Assembly (NCBI RefSeq): GCF_001648175.1
Contig: NZ_CP015243.1
Span: forward strand, 3,038,001-3,102,000
Source: Halotalea alkalilenta
Lineage (GTDB): Bacteria > Pseudomonadota > Gammaproteobacteria > Pseudomonadales > Halomonadaceae
DNA length: 64,000 nt
Direction: 5' to 3'
Both the position numbers and the translations under genes were made by a program. Positions 1 through 9,080 of this stretch are shown here, piece by piece. The notes under the pieces are model-generated. The model did no database searches and was not told where the DNA came from. It was given only the letters and a program-made list of their open reading frames with translations. Numbering within the stretch: the first letter of the stretch is position 1; each line of letters starts with the position of its first letter.

Positions 1-583
1 GGCGCGCCTTGGCCCAGCCGGATCGCTCGCCGGTGCCACGCAGGAAGAAGCGCCGCAGCCGCGCCTCGCCCATCGCCTGCGCTGCGGCAAGCGGGTAGAC
101 CCCGGCCCTGGCACGCTCCAGCGCCTGGGTATCGATGTCGGTTGCCAGCAGGCGCGAGCGGGAGGCCGATTCGCCGAGCGTCTCGCACAGCGTCATCGCG
201 ATCGACAGCGGCTCCTCTCCGGTCGAGCTGGCGCAGCACCAGATCCGCGGCGGGCGACCCAAGCCGCGCACATGGTCGGCCAGCAAGGGAAAGTGGGCCG
301 GCTCGCGAAAGAAGGCGGTCAGATTGGTGGTCAGCGCATTGACGAAGTACTCCCACTCCTCGGCGTCGGCACGCTCGAGCAGCGCCAAGTAACTGTCGAA
401 GCGCGCCAGCCCCAGCGCCCTCAACCGCTTGGCGAGCCGCGAGTAGGCCATCTCGCGCTTGTGCGGGGCCAGGGAGATGCCCGCCCGACGCCTGATGTAG
501 TCACGGATGCGCTCGAAGTCCTCATCGCTCATCACCAGATCCCGGGTCACGGACTCCGTCGCACCCACTCCCCGCGACTGCAT
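1..583 (-). CDS. cheR: Chemotaxis protein methyltransferase CheR (3' end outside window)
   Basis: CheR uses S-adenosylmethionine to methylate glutamates on chemoreceptors and so sets adaptation. The visible 194 residues cover the N-terminal all-alpha domain and the start of the SAM-binding domain. Recognisable pieces are SLAPHKREMAYSRLAKRL, the family block TNLTAFFREPAHF and the SAM-site stretch WCCASSTGEEPLSIAM, then LLATDID. The ATG start lies 2 bp after the stop of the Aer-like receptor gene, so it is the last visible gene of the motA operon. The protein runs off the left edge of the window; about 80 to 90 C-terminal residues are expected beyond it. cheB/cheY would be expected further on, by analogy with enteric operons (inference). 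Confidence 0.95.
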   Translation of the reverse strand, partial: MQSRGVGATESVTRDLVMSDEDFERIRDYIRRRAGISLAPHKREMAYSRLAKRLRALGLARFDSYLALLERADAEEWEYFVNALTTNLTAFFREPAHFPLLADHVRGLGRPPRIWCCASSTGEEPLSIAMTLCETLGESASRSRLLATDIDTQALERARAGVYPLAAAQAMGEARLRRFFLRGTGERSGWAKAR

Positions 584-585
584 GC

Positions 586-2223
586 TCAATGGACCATGTC
601 GGTGGCTGCGACCGCGCCTGTACCCGCGCCAAGGCCGCGGGTAAGACGACGCCCTTTCTGCCTGGCGCCGGCGCGGAAACCGGCGATCGTGGCATCGAGC
701 GCATCGGCCTCGGACTTGAGCTCGCGCCCGGAGATGCCTAGCCTCTCCACCAATGCGACGTTCTGCTGCACCGCACTGTCGACGCTTCGCATCGCATCGC
801 CGACCTGAGTGATACCTTCGCTCTGCTCTTTCGAAACGGAGGAGATCTCGGCAATGATCCGGTTGACCCGCTGGGTCGAATCGACGATCGCGCGCATGGT
901 CTCTCCCGCGGCTGCAGCCTCCTGGCTGCCACCATCGATCTTGGTGCGGGTGTCCTCGACCAGCGAAGCGACACGGCGCGCGGCATCGGCGCTTTTGTTC
1001 GCCAGCGCCCGAACCTCGCCGGCCACCACCGCGAAGCCTCGCCCTTGCTCGCCGGCGCGCGCAGCCTCGACCGATGCATTGAGCGCAAGCAGGTTGGTCT
1101 GGAAAGCGATCGAGTCGATCATCCCGACGATCTCGCTGATCTGGCGAGAAGACGCACGCACTTCATCCATCGTCGTCACCATCCGCTCGATGTCCCGGCC
1201 GCCGCGTTCCACCGTGGTGCTCGCCTGCTCGACCAGGTCATGCGCCTGGCGGGCACGCTCGGCATTCAGCTCTACCGCCTCGGTGAGACGATCGAGACTG
1301 GCGCTGGTCTGGCGCATCGATACCAACTCCTCCTGGGTCCGATGCTCCAGCTCGCGACTCCCTGTACTGACAGTCTCGCAGCGCCCGTGCAGGGTCGCCG
1401 AGGCGCTATGAACCCCTTCCAACAGGTTGAGCTGGCTCTTGGCCTGGAGCGCCTGGGCGGCGAACAGCCGCCCGAGCTCGTCATCGCCGCGGCTGCCGAA
1501 CTCGACCAGCAGATCCCCCGCGGCAAGGCGGATGGACATCTCGCGCAGTTGGCGCAACCCGGACAATACCCGCCGCTCCACTCGCCAAATGGCGCAAGCG
1601 ACCAGCGCGATCGCCGCGCACAGGGCCGCGAAGACGATCCCTGAGGGATGCTCCTGCTGGAAAGCAACGCCCAGCAGCGCCAGCAACAGGAGCATGGCGC
1701 CAGCCAAAGGCAGCGTCAGCGATTTGCTCAGGCTGGGCCTGCGCCAGCGCATCAGCCAGCCGAGCACGCCCGGGCGAGCGAAGCCACCATCGCGCACTTT
1801 GATGCGCGCGCCGCGCTGGATCGCCGCATAGCCGCGCGCGGCCTGGGATATCTCCTCGATGCTCGGTTTGACGCGAATAGAGGCATAGCCAATGCATCGA
1901 CCGGCCTCGAACACCGGACTCACATAGGCGCGAACCCAGTAGAAACCGCCGTTCTTGCGCCGATTCTTGACCAGCCCCACCCAGGTACGCCCGGCGCGCA
2001 GCGTACGCCAGAAATCGGCGAAAGCGATTCCCGGCATGTCCGGATGGCGAACGATGTTGTGCGGTGCACCGTAGAGCTCATCGATCGAGTAGCCGCTGGC
2101 CTCGACGAACGCTTTGTTGGCGTAGACGATGGTGCCGTCCAGGTCGGTTCTGGAGTAGAGGTACTGGCTTTCACCAAGCACGTACTCGCGGCCGTCGGTA
2201 GCCTGATGCAGCGCCATGGTCAC
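586..2223 (-). CDS. aer: PAS-domain methyl-accepting chemotaxis protein (Aer-like energy/redox sensor)
   Basis: Aer-type receptor that probably senses redox or energy state through an N-terminal PAS domain (about residues 15-120, with [15 protein letters not shown] and [13 protein letters not shown]) instead of a periplasmic domain. A hydrophobic membrane hairpin (about 168-213) is followed by a HAMP-like linker. The cytoplasmic signalling tip (about 366-408) carries the universal [20 protein letters not shown] block that binds CheA and CheW. At 545 residues it is slightly longer than E. coli Aer. No CheR/CheB-tethering pentapeptide is seen at the C-terminus. It starts with GTG overlapping the cheW stop (GTGA), or with an ATG six bases further in. 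It occupies the operon position held by tar/tap in enterics. The PAS ligand (FAD in Aer) is inferred from family. Confidence 0.92.
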   Translation of the reverse strand: MTMALHQATDGREYVLGESQYLYSRTDLDGTIVYANKAFVEASGYSIDELYGAPHNIVRHPDMPGIAFADFWRTLRAGRTWVGLVKNRRKNGGFYWVRAYVSPVFEAGRCIGYASIRVKPSIEEISQAARGYAAIQRGARIKVRDGGFARPGVLGWLMRWRRPSLSKSLTLPLAGAMLLLLALLGVAFQQEHPSGIVFAALCAAIALVACAIWRVERRVLSGLRQLREMSIRLAAGDLLVEFGSRGDDELGRLFAAQALQAKSQLNLLEGVHSASATLHGRCETVSTGSRELEHRTQEELVSMRQTSASLDRLTEAVELNAERARQAHDLVEQASTTVERGGRDIERMVTTMDEVRASSRQISEIVGMIDSIAFQTNLLALNASVEAARAGEQGRGFAVVAGEVRALANKSADAARRVASLVEDTRTKIDGGSQEAAAAGETMRAIVDSTQRVNRIIAEISSVSKEQSEGITQVGDAMRSVDSAVQQNVALVERLGISGRELKSEADALDATIAGFRAGARQKGRRLTRGLGAGTGAVAATDMVH

Positions 2224-2744
2224 TCTCCATGATCCTCGGCGCCGCCCCGCTCCATGGCATCGACCAATGCCATTTCGCGGCTGTTCATCAGCCTCTCGAT
2301 GTCGAGCAGGATCAGCATGCGATCGTCCAGGTCGACCAGGCCTTCGAGATACTCCACCGACATCGCACCGCCGAATTCGGGCGCGGGACGCAGCTGGTCG
2401 GGAGAGAGCGAGAGGACGTCCTTGACGTCGTCCACCACCGCGCCGACCACCCGATCGCCGATATTGAGCACGATCACCACCGTGCGGTGATCGTATTCGA
2501 CGCTCTCGAGCTCGAACTTGATGCGCAAATCGACGATCGGCACGATCACTCCACGCAGGTTGGTAACGCCCTTGATGAAAGGAGGCGTTCCCGCGATCCG
2601 GGTGATGTTGTCGTAGCCGCGGATCTCCTGCACGCGAAGGATATCGATCGCGTACTCCTCATCACCGAGCCGGAAGCTCAAGTACTCCTTGCGAGCGGCA
2701 GCGGCATCCCTAGCACTGGGCTTGAGCGTCGAGGCGATGTTCAT
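2220..2744 (-). CDS. cheW: Chemotaxis coupling protein CheW
   Basis: CheW is the SH3-like scaffold that links receptors to the CheA kinase. The 174 residues show the expected pattern: [20 protein letters not shown] near the N-terminus, then [25 protein letters not shown], a [18 protein letters not shown] strand pair, and a C-terminal [14 protein letters not shown]. Length is close to that of E. coli CheW (167). It is translationally coupled on both sides: its ATG overlaps the cheA stop by one base (TGATG), and its stop overlaps the GTG start of the Aer-like receptor gene (GTGA). Confidence 0.96.
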   Translation of the reverse strand: MNIASTLKPSARDAAAARKEYLSFRLGDEEYAIDILRVQEIRGYDNITRIAGTPPFIKGVTNLRGVIVPIVDLRIKFELESVEYDHRTVVIVLNIGDRVVGAVVDDVKDVLSLSPDQLRPAPEFGGAMSVEYLEGLVDLDDRMLILLDIERLMNSREMALVDAMERGGAEDHGE

Positions 2745-4771
2745 CAGATCTCTACTCCTGAGACGATGGATGGCTGAGAGGAAATGGCTTGGACAGGGGC
2801 TGGCGGCGTATCGCCCGGCAACCCTTCATGCTGCAGGGCGGCGAGCATCGGCAGGTCGAGAATCAGCGCGACCGTACCGTCACCGAGAATGGTTGCCGCG
2901 GCGACACCGGGTACCCGGCGATAGTGGGTCTCCAGGCTCTTCACCACGACCTGCCGCTGGCCGATCAGACGATCGACCAGCAGCACGTAGCGGGCCCGGT
3001 CGGCTTCGACCACCACGCCGATCGCCTTGCCGAGATCGCGCTCGGCCCCGGGGACATGGAACAGTCCGCCGAGTTCGATCAGCGGCAGGTAGTCTCCTCG
3101 AATCGGTACTACCCGCCCGCCGCCTGGCAGCCGCTTGAGTGAGTTCGGGTCGAGCTGTATCGACTCGGCGATCGCACTCAGCGGCAGGATGAAGGTCTCA
3201 TTGCCGACCTCGGTCAACATTCCATCGAGGATCGCAAGCGTCAGCGGCAGTACTATCCGGGTGGTGGTGCCCTGCCCCGGCGTCGAGAAGAGAGATACGC
3301 TCCCTCCCATGCCGACGATGTTGCGGCGCACGACATCCATGCCGACTCCGCGGCCGGAGAGATCGGTCACCTCGACGGCGGTGGAGAAACCCGGTGCGAA
3401 GATCAGATCCCATACCGCCTCGTCACTCATCGCGGGATTGATCTCGAGCCCGTTCGAGCGCGCCTTGGCGAGGATTCTCTCCCGGTTCAACCCGGCGCCG
3501 TCGTCGGCGACCTCAATCACGATGTTGCCAGCCTGATGAGCCGCCGACAGGAGTAGCCTCCCACACTCGGGCTTGCCGTCGGCGAGCCGCTGCTCGGGCA
3601 GTTCGACGCCATGATCGAGGCTGTTGCGTACCAGGTGCGTGAGCGGGTCGACGATGCCCTCGATCAAGCCCTTGTCGAGCTCGACATCGTGACCCCGGGT
3701 CTCGAGTTCGACCTGCTTGCCCAGCTTGCCGGCCATGTCATGGACCAGACGCGGGAAGCGGTTGAACACTGAATCGATCGGCAGCATGCGCACCGACATC
3801 ACCGCTTCCTGCAGGTCGCGGACATTGCGCTGCAGCAGACTGGTGCCGCGCATCAAATCCTCGTGGGCCCTGGAGTCGAGCGAGGCCGCGGCCTGCTCGA
3901 GCGTCGCCTGGGTAATCACCAGCTCGCCGACTAGGTTGAGGATCTGGTCGATCTTCTCGGTGGAGACCCGCAGGGTAGAACTTTGCTCGCTGCGCCGGGC
4001 GGGAGCGGCGGCACGCTCTCGCGGCATCTCCTTGGCAGCGGCGGAGGGGGCGGATGCCTGCGGCGCCTTCTTGATGGACTCGACGGGCTCGACCGGCTCG
4101 ACGGGCGTAAGGGATATCTGCTCGGGTTCGAGCACGAAGCAGAGCACGCTGGAGATATCGTCGATGCTCGATTGGGTCGCAAGCGTAGCGCTCATCACCC
4201 CGTTCTCGACGCTGACCTCGCCAAGCTCGCCGAACAGGCCAAGCTCCTCGCAGATCCCCTCCGCGCTTTCGTCATCCACTCCTTGCAGGCGTACCGCGAG
4301 CCGCATCGTGTCGCCGGCATGCTGGGCGGTATCGGTCGGCTGGGCGGAATCTTCCCGTACGGTCTCGGCCGAGCTTCCCTTGGCGGGCATCGTGGCGGCG
4401 AGATCGGTGAGCAGGCCAGTGGCGCGTGCCATCGCGCCCTCGTCGGGCGCTTCTCCCCGGCGATGGAAGGCGAGCATTCCAAGCAGCGAATCCCGCACCT
4501 CGAGCATCAGGTCGATGCTCGCGGGGCTTAGCGCCAGGCTCCCCTGGCGGACGCCATCGAGCAGATTCTCGAGACCGTGGGTCGTACGCTGCAGGGCGGT
4601 GAAGTCGAACGTCGACGCGCCTCCTTTGATCGAGTGCGCCGCGCGAAAGATCGCCGCCACCGTCTCGGGGTCCGGCCGTTCGACGTCAAGGCCGAGAAGC
4701 AGCGCCTCCATGTCGTCGAGAAGCTCCTGCGCTTCGTCGAAGAAGGTGTCGTGAAAGGAAGAAAACTCCAT
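2744..4771 (-). CDS. cheA: Chemotaxis histidine kinase CheA
   Basis: CheA autophosphorylates and passes phosphate to CheY and CheB. Of its 675 residues, the Hpt domain comes first with the phospho-accepting His in [12 protein letters not shown] (His46). A P2-like response-regulator docking segment follows at about 185-260, then an acidic/Pro/Ala linker. The P3 dimer region contains [19 protein letters not shown]. The ATPase shows an N box ([11 protein letters not shown]), a G1 box ([13 protein letters not shown]) and a G2 box (GRGVGMDVV). The C-terminal CheW-like P5 domain begins after [11 protein letters not shown]. The reading frame stays open far upstream, but homology starts at the ATG beginning [11 protein letters not shown], so that start is chosen. 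It follows motB after a 79-bp gap and overlaps cheW by one base. Confidence 0.96.
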   Translation of the reverse strand: MEFSSFHDTFFDEAQELLDDMEALLLGLDVERPDPETVAAIFRAAHSIKGGASTFDFTALQRTTHGLENLLDGVRQGSLALSPASIDLMLEVRDSLLGMLAFHRRGEAPDEGAMARATGLLTDLAATMPAKGSSAETVREDSAQPTDTAQHAGDTMRLAVRLQGVDDESAEGICEELGLFGELGEVSVENGVMSATLATQSSIDDISSVLCFVLEPEQISLTPVEPVEPVESIKKAPQASAPSAAAKEMPRERAAAPARRSEQSSTLRVSTEKIDQILNLVGELVITQATLEQAAASLDSRAHEDLMRGTSLLQRNVRDLQEAVMSVRMLPIDSVFNRFPRLVHDMAGKLGKQVELETRGHDVELDKGLIEGIVDPLTHLVRNSLDHGVELPEQRLADGKPECGRLLLSAAHQAGNIVIEVADDGAGLNRERILAKARSNGLEINPAMSDEAVWDLIFAPGFSTAVEVTDLSGRGVGMDVVRRNIVGMGGSVSLFSTPGQGTTTRIVLPLTLAILDGMLTEVGNETFILPLSAIAESIQLDPNSLKRLPGGGRVVPIRGDYLPLIELGGLFHVPGAERDLGKAIGVVVEADRARYVLLVDRLIGQRQVVVKSLETHYRRVPGVAAATILGDGTVALILDLPMLAALQHEGLPGDTPPAPVQAISSQPSIVSGVEI

Positions 4772-4850
4772 GCTGATCACCTGTACAGGATGGTGGACCC
4801 CGGATCGATACACGAACCGGGGACGGGATACGCGGGAAACCCCGCCCGGG

Positions 4851-5783
4851 TCAGCGCAATGGGCGAGGCTGCGCGACCATATCGGAAGCCAATGAAAGAG
4901 GTTGCTGCTGATCGAGCTGCAGTTGCTCCGGGGTGAGGCCCTCTCCCCGCTCGATGGTGCGCCGCTCGCCATCGATCGAGGCACGGGCCTGCTCGCTGAG
5001 GAGCACGATGCTGATCCGACGATTGATCGGATCGTGGGAGATGGACGAAAGATTCATCGTCGCCGCCATACCGGTCACTCTCAGCAGCTGCGGCTCCGGC
5101 AGCCCAACGCGCATCAGCTCCCGCCGCGACGCATTGGCGCGCTCGGTGGACAGCTCCCAGTTACCGTATCCGGCCGGCCCCGACGCATAGGGCAGGTCAT
5201 CGGTATGCCCGGTCAGCGTGATACCGTGCGGTGCCTCGGCCAGCAGCGGCGCCAGTCCATCGAGCACCCGCCTCATCCGCGGCGTGATCTCCGCGCTGCC
5301 GAGCTGGAACATCGGCGACTGCGTACCATCGATGATCTGGATGCGAATGCCCTGGTCGATCACCTCGACCAGCAGCTGCTCACCCAGCGCGGACAGCGCC
5401 GGGTCCTGCTGTATCACCGTGGTCAATCGCGCCAAGGCCCGCCGAGTGGCCGGGTCGAGCCGACGAGCGTCGTCGCCGTCCGTCTTCACTCGGCTGACCA
5501 GCGCCACCTCCCCGCTGAGATGGATCGGGTCGTCTCCGCCGCCCGGGATGACGCTGGGACTCATCGCACTGCGCTCGCCCCCTGCCAGGGAGGTCGTCAG
5601 CGGCGTACGGAAGTACTCGTTGATACCCTCCAGCTGGGCGGCGCTGACGCCGGAGAGCAGCCACATCACCAGAAAGAACGCCATCATCGCGGTCATGAAG
5701 TCGGCATAGGCGATCTTCCAGCTGCCATGGCTGCCGTGAGCCTGCTTGCCACGACGAATGATCTTTCGTCGAGGCGCGCTCAC
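4851..5783 (-). CDS. motB: Flagellar motor stator protein MotB
   Basis: MotB anchors the proton-driven stator to peptidoglycan. The N-terminal membrane helix carries the proton-binding Asp in KIAYADFMTAMMAFFLVMWL (Asp28), the classic MotB signature. The C-terminal OmpA-like peptidoglycan-binding domain is marked by LTGHTDDLPYASG and NWELSTERANASRRELM. The C-terminal tail is Gln/Leu rich. Length (310) matches E. coli MotB (308). The start overlaps the motA stop by four bases, so the two stator subunits are probably translated in a coupled way. Confidence 0.96.
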   Translation of the reverse strand: MSAPRRKIIRRGKQAHGSHGSWKIAYADFMTAMMAFFLVMWLLSGVSAAQLEGINEYFRTPLTTSLAGGERSAMSPSVIPGGGDDPIHLSGEVALVSRVKTDGDDARRLDPATRRALARLTTVIQQDPALSALGEQLLVEVIDQGIRIQIIDGTQSPMFQLGSAEITPRMRRVLDGLAPLLAEAPHGITLTGHTDDLPYASGPAGYGNWELSTERANASRRELMRVGLPEPQLLRVTGMAATMNLSSISHDPINRRISIVLLSEQARASIDGERRTIERGEGLTPEQLQLDQQQPLSLASDMVAQPRPLR

Positions 5784-6670
5784 AGCCGCTCCTGGCGCGC
5801 TGCGCCGCGAACGTCACGCACCTGGCGGTCGAGCTCCTCGAACGAGGGGCGCTCGGAGGAGAAAAGCGCCTTACGGCCGAACTCCACCGAAATCTGCGGC
5901 GCGTAACCGCTCAGGTGCGCCAGCATCGTCACCTTGACGCACTGCAGCAGCTTGATCGCCTCGGAGACCTGATGACGCGCACGCGTGGCCAGCGGCGCGA
6001 CGAAGCCATAGGCGACCAGGATGCCGAGGAAGGTACCGACCATGGCATGGGCAATCAGCGGGCCAAGCTGGTCGGGTTCGAGCCCTTCGGTACCCAGCGC
6101 ATGGACCACGCCCATCACCGCGGCAACGATACCGAAGGCGGGCATGCCATCGGCCACCATGGCGAGGCTGTTGGCGGGAATCTCGGCCTCGTGTTCGAAA
6201 GTCTCGATCTCATGGTCCATCAACGCCTCGATCTCGGCGACATCCATGTTGCCGCTGAGCATCAGGCGCAGGTAGTCGAGGATGAAGTCGAGCACCAGGG
6301 GGTCGTCTCTCAATTGGGGGTAGCGCGCGAACAGCTCGCTCTCGCCTGGAGATTCGATATCGGCCTCAAGCGCCATGATCCCCTCCTGCCGAGCCTTGGA
6401 GAGAATCTCGTAGAGCAGCGCCATCAACGCCATGCAGGTGGGCTTGTCGTAGCGGGTGCTGCGGCGAAGCTTCGGCAGGGTCGCGAGGGTGGCCTTGATG
6501 CCTTTGCCATTGTTGCTGGCGATGAAGGCACCGAAGCCCGCACCGAAGATGATGATGAACTCGACCGGTTGGAACAGGACGCTCAGATGGCCTCCCGCGA
6601 GCATGAAGCCGCCGAAGACCGAAACCAGGATGGCGATGAAGCCAAGCAATATGAGCACGAAGGGGTCCAC
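5780..6670 (-). CDS. motA: Flagellar motor stator protein MotA
   Basis: MotA forms the proton channel with MotB and drives the rotor by contacting FliG. Four membrane segments are visible: the N-terminal VLILLGFIAILVSVFGGFML, a second around FIIIFGAGFGAFIAS, and the pair around FGIVAAVMGVVHAL and HAMVGTFLGILVAYGFVAPL, the last two being the conserved TM3/TM4. Length fits the family (E. coli 295). The annotated start is GTG at 6670. An internal GTG four codons on (6658) would align exactly with the E. coli N-terminus, and neither has a convincing ribosome-binding site. A sigma-28 promoter sits 25 bases upstream. Confidence 0.95.
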   Translation of the reverse strand: MDPFVLILLGFIAILVSVFGGFMLAGGHLSVLFQPVEFIIIFGAGFGAFIASNNGKGIKATLATLPKLRRSTRYDKPTCMALMALLYEILSKARQEGIMALEADIESPGESELFARYPQLRDDPLVLDFILDYLRLMLSGNMDVAEIEALMDHEIETFEHEAEIPANSLAMVADGMPAFGIVAAVMGVVHALGTEGLEPDQLGPLIAHAMVGTFLGILVAYGFVAPLATRARHQVSEAIKLLQCVKVTMLAHLSGYAPQISVEFGRKALFSSERPSFEELDRQVRDVRGAARQERL

Positions 6671-6695
6671 CGCTTACTGATGAGTTCAACCCCCT

Positions 6696-6722
6696 CTATC
6701 GGCAGGTGCGGTGTGATCTTTA
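6696..6722 (-). promoter_or_regulatory. Sigma-28 (FliA) promoter of motA operon
   Basis: On the minus strand the sequence reads TAAAGATC, an 11-base spacer, then GCCGATAG. The enterobacterial FliA consensus is TAAAGTTT-N11-GCCGATAA, so element sequence and spacing are both near ideal. The -10 element ends about 25 bases before the motA start codon. This makes motA-motB-cheA-cheW-aer-cheR a class 3 (late) flagellar operon. Confidence 0.85.
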
Positions 6723-6740
6723 GCGTTGCTTTCAAAACCC

Positions 6741-6887
6741 GCTGGAGTCCTTCGACCCGCTGCGAGCGCCCAGGATGCTCGGATAGCCGGCGAGTCGAAC
6801 CACGGCCCCGGCGCCGCTGCACGATCCCTCGATGCTCGTTCCTCGCCCTCGGGACGAACGGGCTTATTTGATTCGTTCGTGGTGAGC
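6741..6887. repeat. Dispersed intergenic repeat, left part (split by IS110)
   Basis: GC-rich non-coding block made of modules found elsewhere in the window: CAGGATGCTCGGATAGCC, TCGAACCACGGCCCCGGCGCC, and a final CGTTCGTGGTGAG. The last module stops abruptly at about 6887, and sequence resembling its continuation (GGAGCGAGGGACTAGCGTCTCGAACC) appears at about 8545, on the far side of the IS110 gene. Similar blocks lie at 12290-12590, 51507-51790, 53299-53545, 55680-56205 and 63740-64000. Confidence 0.7.
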
Positions 6888-7130
6888 CTCCTGTGCCATC
6901 GCGATGGCACTGCGCATGGACCTTGAACCCGAGTAGCATGGCTGTGTTGCCGCAAGCAGCGTGGCCGCATGTCTTTTGGTGCCGGGTGCCCGGTGGTGAG
7001 AATGGCTCTGGTCGTGGGCTGCTGCGCATTATGGTGAGCCTGGCTTCCCGTTGGAAAGATTTGTCTTCCCAGAACACGACCGGGCTTGCGGTAACCCTTT
7101 CTCCATCGACCCGTTCCCAGGAGCTATGAG
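6888..7130 (+). ncRNA. Putative IS110 bridge RNA region (left non-coding end)
   Basis: IS110 transposases are guided by a structured RNA encoded in the element's non-coding end. This 243-bp segment lies between the inferred left boundary and the transposase start and has no credible ORF. It opens with a perfect 18-bp palindrome at 6893-6910 (GTGCCATCGCGATGGCAC). It also contains a 10-base exact copy (TGGTGAGCCT at 7032-7041) of the sequence spanning the left boundary (6880-6889), and a related GGTGGTGAG at 6992-7000. Such internal matches to the target or donor junction are what guide loops would look like. The function is inferred from family; transcript limits are unknown. Confidence 0.45.
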
Positions 7131-8459
7131 ATGGCCCACTTACCGGTATTGGATCCATTGGCAGCCTTCGTGGATGTCGGCAGCGAGCAGATGTATGTGT
7201 CGATTGCCGGGGGGGAGCCGAAGGTCTTCGGCACGTTCACGGCACAGCTGCATGAGCTACGTGACTGGCTGTTGTCGCAGAAGGTGAAGTCGGTGGCCAT
7301 GGAGGCCACGGGGATCTACTGGCTGCCTCTGTACAGCGTGCTGGAAGCCGCGAAGCTACAGGTGCTGATGGTCAACGGTAAGCACACCCGCAATCTGCCG
7401 GGTCGCAAGACGGATATGAAGGATTGCCAGTGGGGAGCGACGTTGCACGCGCACGGACTCTTGCGGGCAGGCTTCGTGCCCCCAGCCGAGATCCGGCGCT
7501 TGCAGGATTACCTGCGATTGCGTCAGGACCACATCACGCTGGCCGCAGGGCATGTGCAGCATCTGCAGAAGGCCTTGGAGCGGATGAACATCAAATTGCA
7601 CGATGTCATCAGCAACCTGGTGGGCCGCAGCGGCATGGCGGTGATCCGGTCGATGCTCGAGGGTGAACGCGATCCTGAGCGACTGCTGGCTTTGTGCGAC
7701 GTGCAGATCCGCCAGCAGAAGGCCGAACGGATCAAAGCCTCTCTGCAAGGGACCTGGGCCGAGGAGCATCTGTTCGCGTTGCGCCAGGCGCTGGAAAGCT
7801 GGGAGCACTACCAGCGTTTGATCAGGGCTTGCGACCAACAGATCGAAGCGGTGCTCCGTTCGATCGACGTCGATCCTCCGACGTCGCCGCCGTCCAAGGC
7901 GCACAAGCGAGGCGGTGCCAATGCACCCCAGATCGATGACCTGCATCCGATGCTGGTGGCTCTGTGTGGAGGCAATGATCTCACCGTGCTTCCCGCCCAT
8001 ACGGACTACAGCGTCCTGCAACTCATAGGTGAAGTGGGAACCGACCTGACCCAGTGGCCGACCGAGAAACACTTCACCGCTTGGGCCGGGCTGGCCCCCG
8101 GGAGTCATCAGAGCGGTAAGCGCCAACGCTCGGCCAAGCGCAGGCGTAATCGTGCTGGGCGCCTGTTTTGCGTCATGGCCCGCAGCCTCGCCCGCAGCAA
8201 ACACATTGCGCTGGGCGGTTTTTACCGTCGGATGGCGGGTCGCCGAGGTGGATTGATCGCCAATATCGCCCTGGCGCGCAAACTCGCGGCGCTGTTCTGG
8301 CGCGTCATGGTCAAAGGATTGGACTATGTCGAACACGGACTCCAGTACTACGAGGCACAGGCGCTGGAAACCAAACAACGTTCCATGCGTCGACTCGCCA
8401 AGCAGCTCGGGTTCTCCGTGACGCCTATCCAGACTGAAGCTCAAAATGCTTCTGCCTGA
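7131..8459 (+). CDS. IS110-family transposase (DEDD / serine recombinase type)
   Basis: Recombinase of 442 residues. The N-terminal RuvC-like DEDD domain shows the first Asp in AAFVDVGSEQMYV, the Glu in VAMEATGIYWLPLY and the Asp pair in GRKTDMKDCQW. A helical, coiled-coil-prone middle follows (about residues 115-245). The C-terminal Tnp domain carries LIGEVGTDLTQWPTEKHF and GLAPGSHQSGKRQ, which includes the conserved serine used as nucleophile. Length is in the usual IS110 range (300-450) with no frameshift, so it may be active. The ATG at 7131 is preceded by AGGAG at good spacing. It sits between the divergent motA and flhD genes. Confidence 0.93.
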   Translation: MAHLPVLDPLAAFVDVGSEQMYVSIAGGEPKVFGTFTAQLHELRDWLLSQKVKSVAMEATGIYWLPLYSVLEAAKLQVLMVNGKHTRNLPGRKTDMKDCQWGATLHAHGLLRAGFVPPAEIRRLQDYLRLRQDHITLAAGHVQHLQKALERMNIKLHDVISNLVGRSGMAVIRSMLEGERDPERLLALCDVQIRQQKAERIKASLQGTWAEEHLFALRQALESWEHYQRLIRACDQQIEAVLRSIDVDPPTSPPSKAHKRGGANAPQIDDLHPMLVALCGGNDLTVLPAHTDYSVLQLIGEVGTDLTQWPTEKHFTAWAGLAPGSHQSGKRQRSAKRRRNRAGRLFCVMARSLARSKHIALGGFYRRMAGRRGGLIANIALARKLAALFWRVMVKGLDYVEHGLQYYEAQALETKQRSMRRLAKQLGFSVTPIQTEAQNASA

Positions 8460-8546
8460 AAGTTGAGGAAGAACGATATGACGACCGCCCAATCTCCCCC
8501 CTGATCATCCCCCTGTCGAGGAGAACTCGGAGGGGGTTCATGGAAA

Positions 8547-9080
8547 GGAGCGAGGGACTAGCGTCTCGAACCAGAACCACGGCCCCGGCGCCAACCTCCA
8601 ATCCCCCCAATGCTTGCTCCAGCCTGTAATTCGACGAGCGCCCATACGTCTCGGAGCCCGTAGAGGGGCAAGAATGGCGTTTACAAGGATCACGTAAGCT
8701 GAGTGAAGAACCGATTCACCTATGTGAGCCGTCTCTCGGTAGAACAAGGGGAAGGAAGAAACGGGTGCAAAGCGGCGTGGCTAGGGCAAGAAGGGACTTT
8801 TCGAGGGTGAATGCGAGCTCGGAAAGCTACCTTTTTTAAACTAAAAACACCACTTTTGCTGCTGTTCAACCAATTTGCAAATAAATGTAATGAAAAGTAC
8901 CATCCAAACGTTCCAAAAAAGCGGCCCATCGTTTCATTCAGGTCACGATCGAGAGTCACAGCGCCGACACGGAGCAGAGCCCCCTCTCGTACTCATGCAC
9001 ACGCCCAGACGCAGGACGACCGATGGATGCTCCTTCGATATGCAATGTGCCGGACAACAACAGCCTTGGTAATAAGCACG
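8547..9080. other. flhDC upstream region
   Basis: Gene-free stretch between the IS110 right end and flhD. The first part (about 8545-8600) is the remainder of the dispersed repeat (TCGAACC, CCACGGCCCCGGCGCC). From about 8830 to 8920 the sequence turns AT-rich, as expected for a long flagellar master-operon control region. No promoter or operator could be assigned with confidence. An in-frame extension of flhD into this region lacks homology and is not accepted. Confidence 0.5.

Larger units (their letters stand above)
6888..8546 (+). mobile_element. IS110-family insertion sequence (approximate ends)
   Basis: The element is defined by its IS110 transposase gene and by the interrupted dispersed repeat on either side. 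The repeat module ending CGTTCGTGGTGAG breaks at about 6887 and seems to resume at about 8545. The inferred element is about 1.66 kb, with a long left non-coding end of about 240 bp and a short right end of about 90 bp. That layout is typical of the IS110 group (as opposed to IS1111), in which the left end encodes the bridge RNA. No terminal inverted repeats were identified, also typical. Ends are estimates, probably good to within about 10-20 bases. Confidence 0.7.

Noticed and set aside
586..2232. Long open frames opposite cheR, the Aer-like receptor and cheW
   Set aside because: Typical shadow frames of GC-rich coding DNA; no domain, start signal or homology, and strong families lie on the minus strand.
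4902..6871. Long plus-strand frames opposite motB and motA
   Set aside because: They mirror MotA/MotB codons and have His/Arg-rich, low-quality translations with no recognisable domain.
7356..8492. 378-codon minus-strand frame opposite the IS110 transposase
   Set aside because: Shadow of the transposase gene; no family features.
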